The position numbers and the translations under genes were made by a program. 64,000 bases of DNA, from contig NC_083701.1 in assembly GCF_033118175.1 (NCBI RefSeq), positions 52,279,001 to 52,343,000 on the forward strand. Direction: 5' to 3'. Shown here in pieces: positions 22,945-33,680 of this stretch. How positions within the stretch are numbered: position 1 is the stretch's first letter; each line of letters starts with the position of its first letter. The notes beneath the pieces are model-generated. The model was not told the origin of the DNA. It did no database searches and saw only the letters and a program-made list of their open reading frames with translations. This DNA comes from Dama dama. Lineage: Eukaryota; Chordata; Mammalia; Artiodactyla; Cervidae.

Positions 22945-23085
22945 TCTGGAAATTAGGAGTCTTGGGGTTTGAGGACAAATAGTCTGTGTGACTGTAAGCA
23001 AAGCATAGTATGTCTTTGAACTTTATTTTCATCATATGTAAAATGAAGAAATTGTAAGAATTTATATCTGGAAAAACTTACATCT
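22945..23085 (-). mobile_element. MIR SINE fragment, reverse orientation
   Basis: Diverged antisense MIR: AGTCTGTGTGACTGTAAGC, then TTTATTTTCATCATATGTAAAATGA. This is the same order as TGTGACC...CCTCATCTGTAAAATG in MIR. Confidence 0.6.
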
Positions 23086-23611
23086 TTAATATGAAATGAC
23101 AGGGAGTTCATAAAATTAAAAATTATTTAAAGGATAATATTTAGATTTACTAATGAATGTATAAAACACTATGATTATAGAAATTATCTAAGAGCAAAAT
23201 ATTTGAATATTTATACAAATAACTTTTATTATTTTATTTTCATAAAATCATTTTTAGGACATTATCTCTTTTAATAGCATATAAATATGAGCAAAAAAAT
23301 TAGTCCATTTGTCAATAAATGCTGTTACACAACATGTTTATCCAGTACATTTAAAAAAATGAATTAGATGAGAATTGAGAGAATATAGAACCAGAAAAAG
23401 ATAATGTCAAGAAACACTTAAGGCAAAGTTAGAAATATTTTTATGAATGAGAAATTGTAAAATAAGGTGAAATAATGAAAGAACCAAAAAATGGAAAAGA
23501 AGTAAGCATAGTGGAAAAAATAGGTAAAATATTTGAAAGTGACTAGAATCACAGAGCTCATGTTCATTTTTTTAAACATTTTCCAATTGTTTATTGCTAC
23601 TGTACAGCAGA
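23086..23611. other. Very AT-rich DNA
   Basis: No gene. The sequence is A-rich on the plus strand, ending at the poly-T side of the next L1. No family was recognised. Confidence 0.45.
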
Positions 23612-24667
23612 GTTGACATATTTTTTCTTTTTTAAAAAAAATAATTTATTCATTTTAATTGGAGGCCAATCACCCCACAATACTGTAGTGGCCTTCGCCA
23701 CACATCGACACCAATCAGCCAGGAGTACACACGCATCCCCCCATCCCAAACCCCCCTTGCACCTCCCATCCCATCCCATCCTTCAGGGTCAGCACGGTGC
23801 ACAGCCCTGAACGCCCTGTCTCATGCATTGAAAATGGACTGGTGATCTATTTTATATATGGTAATATGCATGTTTCCATGCTATTCTCTCAAATCATCCC
23901 ACCCTCGTCTTCTCCCACAGAGTCCAAAAGTCTGTTCTTTATCTTTGTGTCTCTTTTGCTGTCTCTCATATAGGGTCATCATTACCATCATCTAAATTCC
24001 ATATATATGTGTTAATACACTGTATTGGTGTTTTTCTTCCTGACTTACTTCACTCTGTATAATAGGCTCCAGTTTCATCCACCTCATTAGAACTGATTCA
24101 AATGCATTCTTTTTAAAAATAGCTGAGTAATATTCCATTGTATATATGTACCACATCTTTCTTATCCATTCATCTGCTGATAGACATATAAGTTGCTTCC
24201 ATGCCCTGGCTATTGTAAACAGTGCTGCAATGAACATTGGGGTACACATGTCTCTTTCAATTCTGGTTTCCTCGGTGTGTATGCCCAGCAGTGAGATTGC
24301 TGGATCGTATGGCAATTCTATTCCAGTTTTTTAAAGAATCTCCACACTGTTCTCCATAGTGGCTTGTACTAGTTTGCATTCCCACCAACAGTGTAAGAGG
24401 GTTCTCTTTTATCTGCACCTCTCCAGAATTTACTATTTGTAGACTTTTTGATAGCAGCCATTCTGACCGGCATGAGATGGTACCTCATTGTGGTTTTTGA
24501 TTTGCATTTCTCTGATAATGAGTGATGTTGAGCATCTTTTCATGTGTTTGTTAGCCATCTGTATGTTTTCTTTGGAGAAATGTCTGTTTAGTTCTTAGGC
24601 CATTTTTGGACTGCGTCGTTTATATTTCTGGAATTGAGCTGCATGAGCTGCTTGTATATTTTTGAGA
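23612..24667 (-). mobile_element. Ruminant L1 3' end, reverse orientation
   Basis: A 5'-truncated young L1 whose A-tail appears as T/A-rich sequence at the left. It runs through the 3' UTR (AATTGGAGGCCAATCACCCC, then TCCCACAGAGTCCAAAAGTC) and into ORF2. The junction at 24,667 is not its natural end. A BovB interrupts it, and a short stretch resembling its continuation reappears at about 26,074-26,105. The 3' UTR resembles the L1 at 43.9 kb, so both come from the same broad ruminant L1 lineage. Confidence 0.9.
23992..24315 (-). pseudogene. L1 ORF2 C-terminus, fragment
   Basis: Antisense translation gives the C-terminal tail of L1 ORF2p. The PAISLLG motif is near its start, then ADEWIRKMWYIYTMEYYSAI, then a SEVSQEEKHQYSV-like segment. 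ORF2p is the endonuclease/reverse transcriptase of L1. Only the part after the RT and cysteine-rich region is left here, about 108 codons, so it has no catalytic domain. It ends at the usual ORF2 end before the 3' UTR. Confidence 0.85.
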
Positions 24668-24675
24668 TTAATTTT

Positions 24676-26073
24676 CAGTTCAGTTCAGTTCAGTTGCTCA
24701 GTCGTGTCCGACTTTTTACGACCCCATGAACTGCAGCAGACCAGGCCTCCCGGTCTATCACCAACTCCTATAGTTTACCCAAACTCACATCCATTGAATC
24801 AGTTATGCCATCCAACCATCTCATCCTCTGTTGTCTCCTTCTCCCCCTGCCCTCAATCTTTCCCAGAATCAGGGTCTTTTCATATGAGTCAGCTCTTCGC
24901 ATCAGGTGGCCAAAGTATTGAAGTTTCAGCTTCAACATCAGTCCTTCCAATGAACACCCAGGACTGATCTCTTTTAGGATGGACTGGTTGGATCTCCTTG
25001 CACTCCAAGGGACTCTTAATAGTCTTCTCCAACACCACAGTTCAAAAGCATCAATTCTTCTGTGCTCAGCTTTCTTTATAGTCCAACTGTCACATCCATA
25101 CATGACTACTGGAAAAACCATAGCCTTGAGTATATGGACCTTTGTTGATAAAATGATGTCTCTACTTTTTAACATTCTATCTAGGTTGGTCATAACTTTC
25201 CTTCCAAGGAGTAAGCATCTTTTAATATCATGACTGCAATCACCATCTGGAGTGATTTTGGAGCCCCCCAAAATAAAGTCAGCCACTGTTTCCCCATCTA
25301 TTAGCCATGAAGTGATGGGACCAGATGTCATGATCTTAGTTTTCTGAATGTTGAGCTTTAAGCCAACTTTTTCACTCTCCTCTTTCACTGTCATCAAGAG
25401 GCTCTTTAGTTCTTCTTCACTTTCTGCCATAAGAATGGTGTCATCTGCATATTTGAAGTTATTGATATTTCTCCCAGCAATCTTGATTCCAGCTTGTGCT
25501 TCCTCCAGTCCAGCGTTTCTCATATATGTACTCTGCATATAAGTTAAATAAGCAGGGTGACAGTATACAGCCTTGATGTACTCCTTTTCCTATTTGGAAC
25601 CAGTCTGTTGGTCCATGTCCAGTTCTGACTGTTGCTTCCTGACCTGCATACAGGTTTCTCAAGAGGCAGGTCAGGTGGTCTGGTATTCCCATCTCTTTCA
25701 GAATTTTCCACAGTTTATTGTGATCCACACAGTCAGTGGCTTTGGCATAGTCAATAAAGCAGAAATAGATGTTTTTCTGGAACTTTCTTGCTTTTTCTAT
25801 GGTCTAGCGGATGTTGGCAATTAGATCTCTGGTTCCTCTGCCTTTTCTAAATCCACCTTGAACATCTGGAAGTTCATGGTTCACGTATTGCTAAAGCCTG
25901 GCTTGGAATATTTTAAGCATTACTTTACTAGTGTGTGAAATTAGTGCAATTGTGCAGTAGTTCAAGCATTCTTTGGTATTGCCTTTCTTTAGGATTGGAA
26001 TGAAAACTGACCTTTTCCAGTCCTGGGGCAACTGCTGAGGTTTCCAAATTTGCTGGCATATTGAGTGCAGCAC
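24676..26073 (-). mobile_element. BovB LINE, 5'-truncated, inside ruminant L1
   Basis: A 1.4-kb antisense BovB starting at CAGTTCAGTTCAGTTCAG and ending at ...TTGAGTGCAGCACT. Short direct repeats, TTAATT at 24,668-24,673 and 26,074-26,079, flank it. L1-like sequence continues on the far side, so it inserted into the L1. It is 5'-truncated in the middle of the RT domain. It has the longest open RT piece of any copy here. Confidence 0.92.
24768..25538 (-). pseudogene. BovB RT C-terminal half, open 256 codons
   Basis: This is the least-damaged BovB coding stretch. Its translation begins near the RNAGLEEAQAGIKIAGRNIN segment. An intact KYADDT catalytic box is at about residue 30. KVGLKLNIQKTKIM and FPVVMYGCDSWTIKKAEHRR follow, ending with RQQRMRWLDGITDSMD. 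This is the palm's last part plus the C-terminal domain of an RTE reverse transcriptase. The endonuclease and the N-terminal RT motifs in the same frame are missing. An adjoining open piece at 25,459-25,728, in another frame, carries the upstream GCILSPCLFN segment, so one frameshift separates them. It cannot mobilise anything. Confidence 0.9.
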
Positions 26074-26183
26074 TTAATTCTTTGATATGTTCATTTTTAA
26101 GGAATAATTCAGTTGTAGTATGGTATCTTCAAAGAGGAAGATTTCTAAGAAATTCACATTTGTTACTGCTGTGTCATAAATGT

Positions 26184-26374
26184 GGTGAAAGTGAAGTCCC
26201 TCAGTTGTGTCCGACTCTTTGAGACCCCTTGGGCTCTAGCCAACCAGTCTCCTCCATTTAGGAAATTCTCCAGGCCAGAATACTGGAGTGGGTTGCCATT
26301 TCCTTCTCCAGAGGATCTTTCCAACCCATGAGTTGAACCCAGGTCTCTGCTTTACCATCTAAGCCACCAGGGAA
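26184..26374 (-). mobile_element. Bov-A type SINE, reverse orientation
   Basis: It starts at GGTGAAAGTGAAGTCCCTCAG, the tail form typical of the Bov-A lineage, and ends at AGCCACCAGGGAA. A perfect 11-bp target-site duplication, GTCATAAATGT, lies at 26,173-26,183 and 26,375-26,385. Confidence 0.94.
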
Positions 26375-26385
26375 GTCATAAATGT

Positions 26386-26934
26386 AGCAACCAAGTACAA
26401 ATGTTATCATAAGATTGAATCACAAAGGAACCTACGAAAATTTCATTTTCTCCTTTAAAGACAGCTCAACTTTTATTTTTAGTCATTCTTTCTTTGATTT
26501 TTTTTAACCCTCGATTACTTTTAGTAATGATTAAATTCTTTTCAAAATTTCATCAGACCAATGTAAAGATGAGCCCACATTATCAGAACATGCTTAAAAA
26601 ATATTTCATTTTAGCTTTATAGAATCTTATTAATAAGGTGTATGATTATATATTTTTGTATGATTATATTTTAATACAAATACATCAGTTTTGAAAACCA
26701 AGTTTAAATGAAACTTTTAAATTCAAAATTAATATTTTTTTAAGAAATAATTATGCTTGGACTCTACTAAGAATCCTTCTTTAAGATTTTTCTTGTTTCC
26801 TGAGGCAGAACTATCATCATGACCCAGTGATTGCAATCCTGGGGACAAAAACAAAAAGCTATAATGTGAAAATATACATATTCCAAAATATTAATAGCAA
26901 AACATAAACAAAAAACACAACTGTAAAAATATAG
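26386..26934. other. AT-rich single-copy DNA
   Basis: No gene or repeat that I can support. Confidence 0.45.
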
Positions 26935-27436
26935 ATATATCCCAATATTAATAGCAGCATTAGTTACAAATGCCAAGATATGGAAGCAACCTAAGTAAAA
27001 CCATCAACAGATGAACTGATAAAGAAGAGTGGTACGTAAACACAACAAAATACTACTCAGCCATATAAAAGAATGAAATTTTGCCATTTGCAACAACATG
27101 GATGGACCTAGAAGATATTATGCTAACTGAAAAGTCAGACAAACACAAACACTGTATGTTATTACTTATGTGTGAAATGTATATAAAAAAAAAACTAGTA
27201 AATATAACAACAACAAAACACCCACAGATATAGAGGATAACCTAGTGGTCACCAGTGGGGAGAGGAAAAGGAGGGGCAAGTTAGGATTAAGGTATTGAGC
27301 TAACAACTACTATGTATAAGATAAATAAGCTATAGGATATGTTGTACAACACAAAAAATATAACCAAATTTTTATAACTATAATATAGTATAACTTTTAA
27401 AAATTGTGAATCACTATGTTATATATATTATATGTT
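26935..27436 (+). mobile_element. L1M (L1MA-like) LINE 3' end
   Basis: The sense end of ORF2 and the 3' UTR of an old L1. In order: GCCAAGATATGGAAGCAACC, CAACAACATGGATGGACC, GTGGTCACCAGTGGGGAGAG, and TTTAAAAATTGTGAATCACT. The usual terminal part is interrupted by a BovB scrap. A CTATACTTCAGT phrase after that scrap (27,550-27,562) looks like the L1 continuing. The coding frame is fully decayed. Confidence 0.85.
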
Positions 27437-27549
27437 ATATCCTGGAGTGTGAAGTAAAGTGGGCCTTAGAAAACATCACTGTGAAAAAAGCTAGTGGAGG
27501 TGATAGAATTCCAGTGGAACTATTTCAAATCCTAAGACATGATGATTTC
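27437..27549 (+). mobile_element. Internal BovB fragment
   Basis: These 113 bp match the middle of BovB in sense. The encoded ILECEVKWALENITVKKASG segment is the same as in the antisense BovB at about 13,500-13,570. Neither the BovB 3' terminus nor a tail is present. The usual retrotransposition products keep the 3' end, so this piece needs another explanation. It sits within the 3' end of an L1M. Confidence 0.88.
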
Positions 27550-28461
27550 TATACTTCAGTGAATCAAGTCAGCGCCCTCACACATAGTGGGCATTCCATA
27601 AGAACTGAATGAATTCACAAATAGATGAATGATAATGTGGGTGGTTGGCCTAATATTAGTTGTAGGACAGTTAGCATTAATTCTCATAGTATCAATTAAA
27701 AGCTGTGTTATTTTTATGAAAAATTAAGTCCATTGATTTAAGTGTATAAAAGGATTAGAAAATCCTTTTCATGCTCTTTTAAAAAACTCATTTATACTAA
27801 CATAGACTTGGTCTTTAATAGTATGGAAGTCAATTTTATGGGAAAAAGTAAGTGATCATTAAGTTAGCATATTCTCTTATTTCTAAATAATCACCTCTAT
27901 TATTATTTGGAATATCATTCAAATTCCTCTTCAAGTTAATAGGTGGGCATTTGCAATAGAAAACCCTTTGACAATCTCTGAAAGAATTTTCAGTTTTCTT
28001 TCAGTAGCAATTTTGAATTTCAGTACAATTTTGAAAAGATGTATTATTATCATTATTTTTAATGCCAACAGTCACTCTTTCTCAACTAACTTTGATAAAC
28101 ATATAATTGGTATGGCTGAGGGCATAGCATGCTTGTTTATTTGTTATGTAATATCCAGTGTTATCACATCTAGCAGTTCCTGAGATGTCTATTCTGTGCC
28201 TGCCCCGATTTTGTATTGTGCAAGCACTTAACATGTTTAATTTCCCAGGTCACAGCTGGAGAGGAATTTTGTTTCAAGATAAATCAAACTTTGAGTCTCA
28301 TCCTTGTCTGCCTTAGATGATATTTAGATGACATTTTGAATTTTAAGACTTTAGAGTCAGTGCTGGAAAGAGTTAAGATTTTCAGGGTTTTGTAATGTAA
28401 TTAATGTGTTTTGCTTATGAGAACATGAATTTTGGTTGACTAGAGGCAGAATAATACAGAC
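27550..28461. other. AT-rich single-copy DNA
   Basis: Apart from a few L1-like bases at the left edge, I see no gene or repeat. Confidence 0.45.
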
Positions 28462-28745
28462 TGATCTGATTGTATTTCCCTCAAATTCATGTTAAAGTCT
28501 GCCTCCTGGTATTAGGAGATGGGGCTTTAAGAGGTAATTAAGATTAGATGAGGTAATGAGATTAAAATGTCATGAATCAAATTAATGCTCTTGTAATCAT
28601 CAACAGAGAGCTTGCTTCTCTTCTCTGCTTTCTGCCATGTGAGGATACAATGAAATAAAAGAATTCTTACTACATTCTGACCAGCTGACAGTCAGGCTCC
28701 AGAATAATGAGAAAGAAATTTCTCTGTTGTGGTTTATTATGAATT
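28462..28745 (+). mobile_element. MST-like MaLR solo LTR, diverged
   Basis: The layout fits the MST/THE1 group of non-autonomous LTR elements. In order: TTTCCCTCAAATTCATGTTAAAG, GGTATTAGGAGATGGGGCTTTA, GAGGTAATTAAGATTAGATGAGG, CTGCCATGTGAGGATACA, and GAAAGAAATTTCTCTGTTGTGG. No internal sequence is attached. It is strongly diverged, so the subfamily is uncertain. Confidence 0.65.
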
Positions 28746-29279
28746 TTCAGGTTTTTTTTTTTACATTTCTGGAAAAAAATTATAAAACCCATGGATAGTT
28801 TAAAAAAATAAAATGGTTATTGTTTTACTCAAAGAATGAATACTTAAAATCAGTAAGATTGAGAAGGGGATCCAAATTGAAAACAGCAAAAGAAACAAAT
28901 GAACCTAATTGTGCTGTAAGTGAATACTGCATCCTAAAGAAAGAGCACAGAAAAGAACTAACTTAAGATACCTTGCAAAACAGTATTTTGTCTATATTCT
29001 ATAACAATAAAAATAAGAACCGCAAGCAAACGTGTGACTGTAGCCAGTAGTGTGTTTGGCACAAGGTAATGGGATAGCAATTCCACATCTATTTCATGTA
29101 CATTCTAGGATTGAGCTAACACATGTCTCATGGATAATGAGAAGCAGGTTTCTTACTCTCATAAAGGAGATAAAAAGTAAGGCAAAGGATAATGTTAACC
29201 CTTTCGTGTTCGACTGGAATTGGAAGTGTCAGTGTGAACTCAGGCAATAGATAAACATAGAGAGATGGATGGATGGACA
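28746..29279. other. AT-rich single-copy DNA
   Basis: A T-run is at 28,752-28,762 and a GATG-rich microsatellite scrap at 29,262-29,283. No gene was recognised. Confidence 0.45.
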
Positions 29280-29380
29280 GATGTAGGGCATTTTATGTCA
29301 TTATCTTATTTTAATTGCCAAATTCATCAGTGTTAAAGATTATGGGAGTAGGAATTCTAAACAAAAGATAAGTGAAAGAT
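29280..29380 (+). repeat. Duplicated segment, copy A
   Basis: About 100 bp beginning GATGTAGGGCATTTTATG recur at 30,841-30,936 in the same orientation. By eye the first 47 bp differ at three positions. The rest aligns with small indels (for example TTAAAGATTATGG against TTAAAGATTATATGG). The flanks are not alike. See copy B. Confidence 0.8.
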
Positions 29381-29385
29381 TGGTA

Positions 29386-29826
29386 GAAATATTGGTAGAA
29401 AGAAAAAGCAATGTGTTTATATGTATATATATAGTTATCAATATAGATATAAACATAGATATGGATATTGGTATAGACATAGAAATAATTTCACTTGGTC
29501 CTCTGTGAGTAGCTATAGGCAGTGACACCGTAGTAACAATGAATATGCCTAAGATCTGGGTCTTAGTTTTTCAATTCCATTCTCTGGAAGAAATCTAGGC
29601 TCCCTGAAAAAAAAAATGGATAATTTCAGAGCTAGGGCACAAATCTTCAAAATGATACTGGAACCAAAATGAGACATGCCAAAGTATGGAATTACTGAAA
29701 ACATGATAAGACATGCAATAGATTTTAAAAAGCCAATTTAAAGAAGCCTCCAGTGGGACGATATTAGACAAAATGAGTTTCAGGGAGAATGGATACACGT
29801 ATATATGTATTACTGATCCTATTTGT
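29386..29826. other. AT-rich single-copy DNA
   Basis: It contains an ATAGATAT-rich patch at 29,418-29,485. No gene was seen. Confidence 0.45.
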
Positions 29827-29858
29827 TGTCAACTGAGGTGACTTAGCAGTAGCATTCG
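29827..29858 (+). mobile_element. Bov-tA tail scrap
   Basis: GTCAACTGAGGTGACTTAGC AGTAGC resembles the 3' tail of a Bov-tA SINE, directly followed by a BovB end. It is short, so the call is tentative. Confidence 0.45.
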
Positions 29859-30123
29859 TTGGAAACATTGATGTTTAAGCTGAAATTCCAATAACCTGTC
29901 CACCTGCTGTGAAGAACTGACTCATTGGAAAAATCCCTGATTCTGGGTAAGATTAAAGGTGGGAGGAGAGGGGATGACAGAGGGTGAGATGGTTGGATGG
30001 CATCACCGACTCGATGGCTATGAGTTTGAGTAAGCTCCAAGAGTTGGTGATGGACAGGGAAGCTTGGCCTGCTGTGTCCATGGGATCACAGTCAGACATG
30101 ACTGAGTGACTGAACTGAACTGA
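29859..30123 (+). mobile_element. BovB LINE 3' end
   Basis: A forward BovB end from GTTGGAAACATTGATGTTTAAGC to GTGACTGAACTGAACTGA. It is 5'-truncated and diverged. An antisense open frame of 65 codons over it is a shadow. It is followed within a few bases by an L1-like tail. Confidence 0.92.
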
Positions 30124-30129
30124 GTCCTT

Positions 30130-30215
30130 TTACTGTCCACTTGAAATTATCACAACATTAATAGGCTATACTCCAATATAAAATAAAAAGTTTTTTAAAA
30201 AGAAAGAAAAAGTAA
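30130..30215 (+). mobile_element. L1 3'-terminal tail
   Basis: CTTGAAATTATCACAACATT, then CTATACTCCAATATAAAATAA, then an A-rich run. This matches the common terminal motif of L1MA-type 3' UTRs (CACAACATTGTAAATCAACTATAC...), diverged. Confidence 0.6.
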
Positions 30216-30840
30216 AATGAGAGCAGTGTGATGAAATAATAATGATATTAGACATGGAAATATAACCAACTTATTTTCATTTTTGGATGTTTCTTACAAG
30301 TTGTTATAAACAGACATTTTTCCCCTCTGAGTCTTTGTGACTTGGCAAATGAGAGTGATTATCATGAATCATAGAGATTTTTGTTTTTTAGACTCAAATA
30401 GAGTTAAGGGTGTAAGGATTTATTATGATGAGACATTATGCAAACATACATTTATGGCAGTATTTGTTTTCTAAAAGAAAGCTTTCTGATGGTAGGAAGC
30501 ACCCTGTTTTTTCCTTAACTTCAGGGTTGATCAGGGTTTCTACAGCGTGATGTGCATTCAAATAATCACTGACTTTTATTATATGTATTAAATCATGGAT
30601 TTATGTATTTCAAAGTGTAGGAATGATATAATACCTTGGTTGATGCACATATGTAGCTTTAGTGAGTGGGTTACACTTTGAAATTCATCATTAATAGTTT
30701 ATGGTCTATTTGTTACTTGGAAAATTGTTATGATCTTGCTTATAGTAGCAAGGCTCTGTTTACTAGAATCAGTAAATGTTAGCACATCATAGCATTAAAG
30801 CAAGATGGCTTTACTTAATGAGTTCCATTATACACTATTG
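30216..30840. other. AT-rich single-copy DNA
   Basis: No gene or repeat recognised. Confidence 0.45.
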
Positions 30841-30936
30841 GATGTAGGGCATTTTATGCCATTATCCTATTTTAATTGTCAAATTCACTCAGATCTTAAA
30901 GATTATATGGTAGGAATTTCTAAGCAAAAGTTAAGT
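30841..30936 (+). repeat. Duplicated segment, copy B
   Basis: The partner of 29,280-29,380. It matches in direct orientation for about 100 bp, and the similarity ends on both sides. The distance between the starts is about 1.56 kb. It could be two copies of one old dispersed repeat, or a local duplication. The GCATTTTATGCCATTATCC phrase is faintly MIR-like. Confidence 0.8.
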
Positions 30937-31649
30937 GAATATTCTTGTTATCTAATGTATAAGTATCCAATTATTCATTTTTACTTATAAAAATGGCATA
31001 TATTGGGGCTACATACAGTGCTGTAGAGACAAATCAGTTTTACATTGTGTTTTTTTTTTGTTGGTTTTTTTGTTTCTTAGTGTGATTTTTTATAGGCTAG
31101 ACTTTTTCTGGTCTGGCTTACAACTGAGTAAAATTGTATATGAATTATTCAACAATTTTTCAACAGTCTTCTTATCCTATGACTTGATCAACAAATGTTA
31201 CTGTTTACAATAAAAATTAGGTTCAATATGTTTTCCTAGTAGAGTTTAGGTGCAATTCTAACAGTAATTTCCAACTTCCCTTTGAATAATCAAATGTTGC
31301 AGGTAGAAATTATGTTTCTAGAAAGGAAGTAATAATATTATTTAATGCATTAGACATGATTTACCAATTTGGTATTCTTCATTTTCCTCAAATTAGTTAT
31401 ATCTATCAGAAAATGAAAGGACAGCTGTCACATATCAGTAATGCATGGATTTATCATGTTATTAAGTATGTGTTGGAATAAAAATCCATTATTTGATCTA
31501 ATAATTGCCTTATCATGTTTTTTGTGATTACAGCAAGTAAACTGCTATTAAAGGACAGGGCCCACAAACATTAACAATGTATCAAAAGCAGATATATGTA
31601 CTTTGAATTTTCTGGATATTTGATGTAATTCTGATTATTTACTTGAGTA
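30937..31649. other. AT-rich single-copy DNA
   Basis: A T-rich low-complexity patch lies at 31,050-31,078. No gene was seen. Confidence 0.45.
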
Positions 31650-33133
31650 CAGTTCAGTTCAGTCGCTCAGTCGCATCTGACTCTTTGTGACCCCATGAAC
31701 TGCAGCACGCCAGGCCTCCCTGTCCATTGCCAACTCCCAGAGCTTACTCAAACTCATGTCCATTAAGTTGGTGATGACATCCAACCATCTCAACCTCTGT
31801 CATCCCCTTCTCCTCCCACTTTCAATCTTTCCCAGCATCAGGTTCTTTTCAAATGAGTCAGCCCTTCACATCAGGTGGCCAAAGTGTTGGAGTTTCAGCT
31901 TCAGCATCAGTCCTACCAATGAATATTCAGGACTGATTTCCATTAGGATGGACTGGTTGCATCTTCTTGCTGTCCAAGGAACTCTCAAGTGTCTTCTCCA
32001 ATGCCACAATTCAAAAGCATCAATTCTTCGGCGCTCAGCTGTCTTTATAGTCCAACTCTCATGTTCATACATGACTACTGAAAAAACCATAGCTTTCACT
32101 AGACGGAGCTTTGTTGGCAAAATCATATCTCTGCTTTTTAATATGCTGTCTAGGTTGGTCATAACTTTTCTTCCAAGGAGCAAGTGTCTTTTTTAATGTC
32201 ATGGCTATAGTCACCATCTGCAGTGATTTTGGAGCCCAGAAAAATAAAGTCAGCCACTGTTTCCACTGTTTCCCCATCTATTTGCCGTGAAGTGATGGGA
32301 CCAGGTACCTTGACCTTAGTTTTCTGAATGTTGAGCTTTAAGCCAACTTTTTCACTCTCCTCTTTCACTTTCATCAAGACGCTTTTTAGTTCCTCTTTAC
32401 TTTCTGCCACAAGGGTGGTGTCATCTGCATATCTGAGATTATTGATATTTCTCCAGGCAATCTTGATTCCAGTTTGTGCTTCTTCCAGCCCAGCGTTTCT
32501 CATGATGTACTCTGCATAGAAGTTAAATAAGCAGGGAGACAATACAGCCTTGACGTACTCCTTTTCCTTTTTGGAACCAGTCTGTTGTTCCATGTCCAGT
32601 TCTAACAGTTGCTTCCTGACCTGCATACAGGTTTCTCAAGAGGCAGGTCAGGTGGTCTGGTATTCCCATCTGTTTCAGAATTTTCCACAGTTTGCTGTGA
32701 TCCAAACAGTTAAAGGCTTTGGCATAGTCAATGTGGCAGAAATAGATGTTTTTCTGGAACTCTCTTGCTTTTTCTATGATCTAGCAGATATTGGCAATTT
32801 GATCTCTGGTTCCTCTGCCTTTTCTAAATCCACCTTGAACATCTGGAAGTTCACAGTTCACGTACTATTGAAGCCTGGCTTGGAGATTTTTGAGCATTAC
32901 TTTACTTGCATGTGAGATGCATGCAATTGTGTGGTAGTTTGAGCATTCTTTGGTATTGCCTTTCTTTGGGATCCGAATAAAAACTGACCTTTTCCAGTCC
33001 TGTGGCCACTGATGAGTTTTCCAAATTTGCTGACATATTGAGTGTAGCACTTTCTCAGCATATTCTTTTAGGATTTGAAATAGGTCAACTGTAAATCCAT
33101 CACCTCCACTAGCTTTGTTCGTAGTGATGCTTT
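31650..33133 (-). mobile_element. BovB LINE, 5'-truncated, reverse orientation
   Basis: A 1.48-kb antisense BovB from CAGTTCAGTTCAGTCGCTCAG to GTTCGTAGTGATGCTTTA. It covers the C-terminal half of the RT and the 3' end. No clear target-site duplication was found. A second, shorter BovB in the same orientation follows 230 bp later. Confidence 0.94.
31866..33050 (-). pseudogene. BovB reverse transcriptase fragment
   Basis: Antisense frames give, in protein order: KRSVFIRIPKKGNTKECSNY (32,865-33,050), MDHSKLWKILKQMGIPDHLT (32,523-32,705), and a 155-codon piece (32,159-32,626) with an intact LRYADDTTL catalytic box. A C-terminal piece at 31,866-32,183 follows. The four pieces are in different frames, so at least three frameshifts or stops break the gene. 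The endonuclease part is absent. Not functional. Confidence 0.88.
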
Positions 33134-33365
33134 ATGTGATATGCTTTTCAGATTCATAAAATGAGCAAAATAACTCTTCCCAGGATTTCAAGTAAAATTT
33201 TTGACTAGCATCAAAACCTTCACATTATTTCAGAAAGTCTGCACATTCTGATGTTGAGTTCATTAGGGATATACATTTATAAGACTTGTTGATTGAAAAT
33301 ATATCGGGTTCCAAAACATCGTGCTTGTTTTAGAAGAAAATAAAATCCTTTTGAACCTTAGTGCA

Positions 33366-33556
33366 TTGTTGTTGTTCAGTCACTAAGTCATGTCCGACTC
33401 TTTGCAGCCCCGTGAATTGCGCCAGACTTCCCTGTCCTTCAACTGTCTCCCTGAGTTTGCTCAAACTCATGTCCATTGAGTCAATGATACCATCCTACCT
33501 TCTCATCCTCTGTCGCCCCCTTCTCCTCTTTCCCTCAATCTTTCCCAGCATCAATT
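33366..33556 (-). mobile_element. BovB LINE 3' terminus, short
   Basis: About 190 bp from TTGTTGTTCAGTCACTAAGTC to CAATCTTTCCCAGCATCA. The GTTGTTGTTCAG end is the CAACAAC-tailed form of the BovB terminus. It is truncated well before any RT motif. Confidence 0.9.
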
Positions 33557-33680
33557 TCTAATTCATGTATACGGAAGTCTCGTATGAGACCTAAGAAGAG
33601 GCCAAAGCAGGCAACTTTTATACTTTTTAGATGAAGAAAGAATAAACGTATGAGGAATTGACAGGACAAAGAAACTTAGG

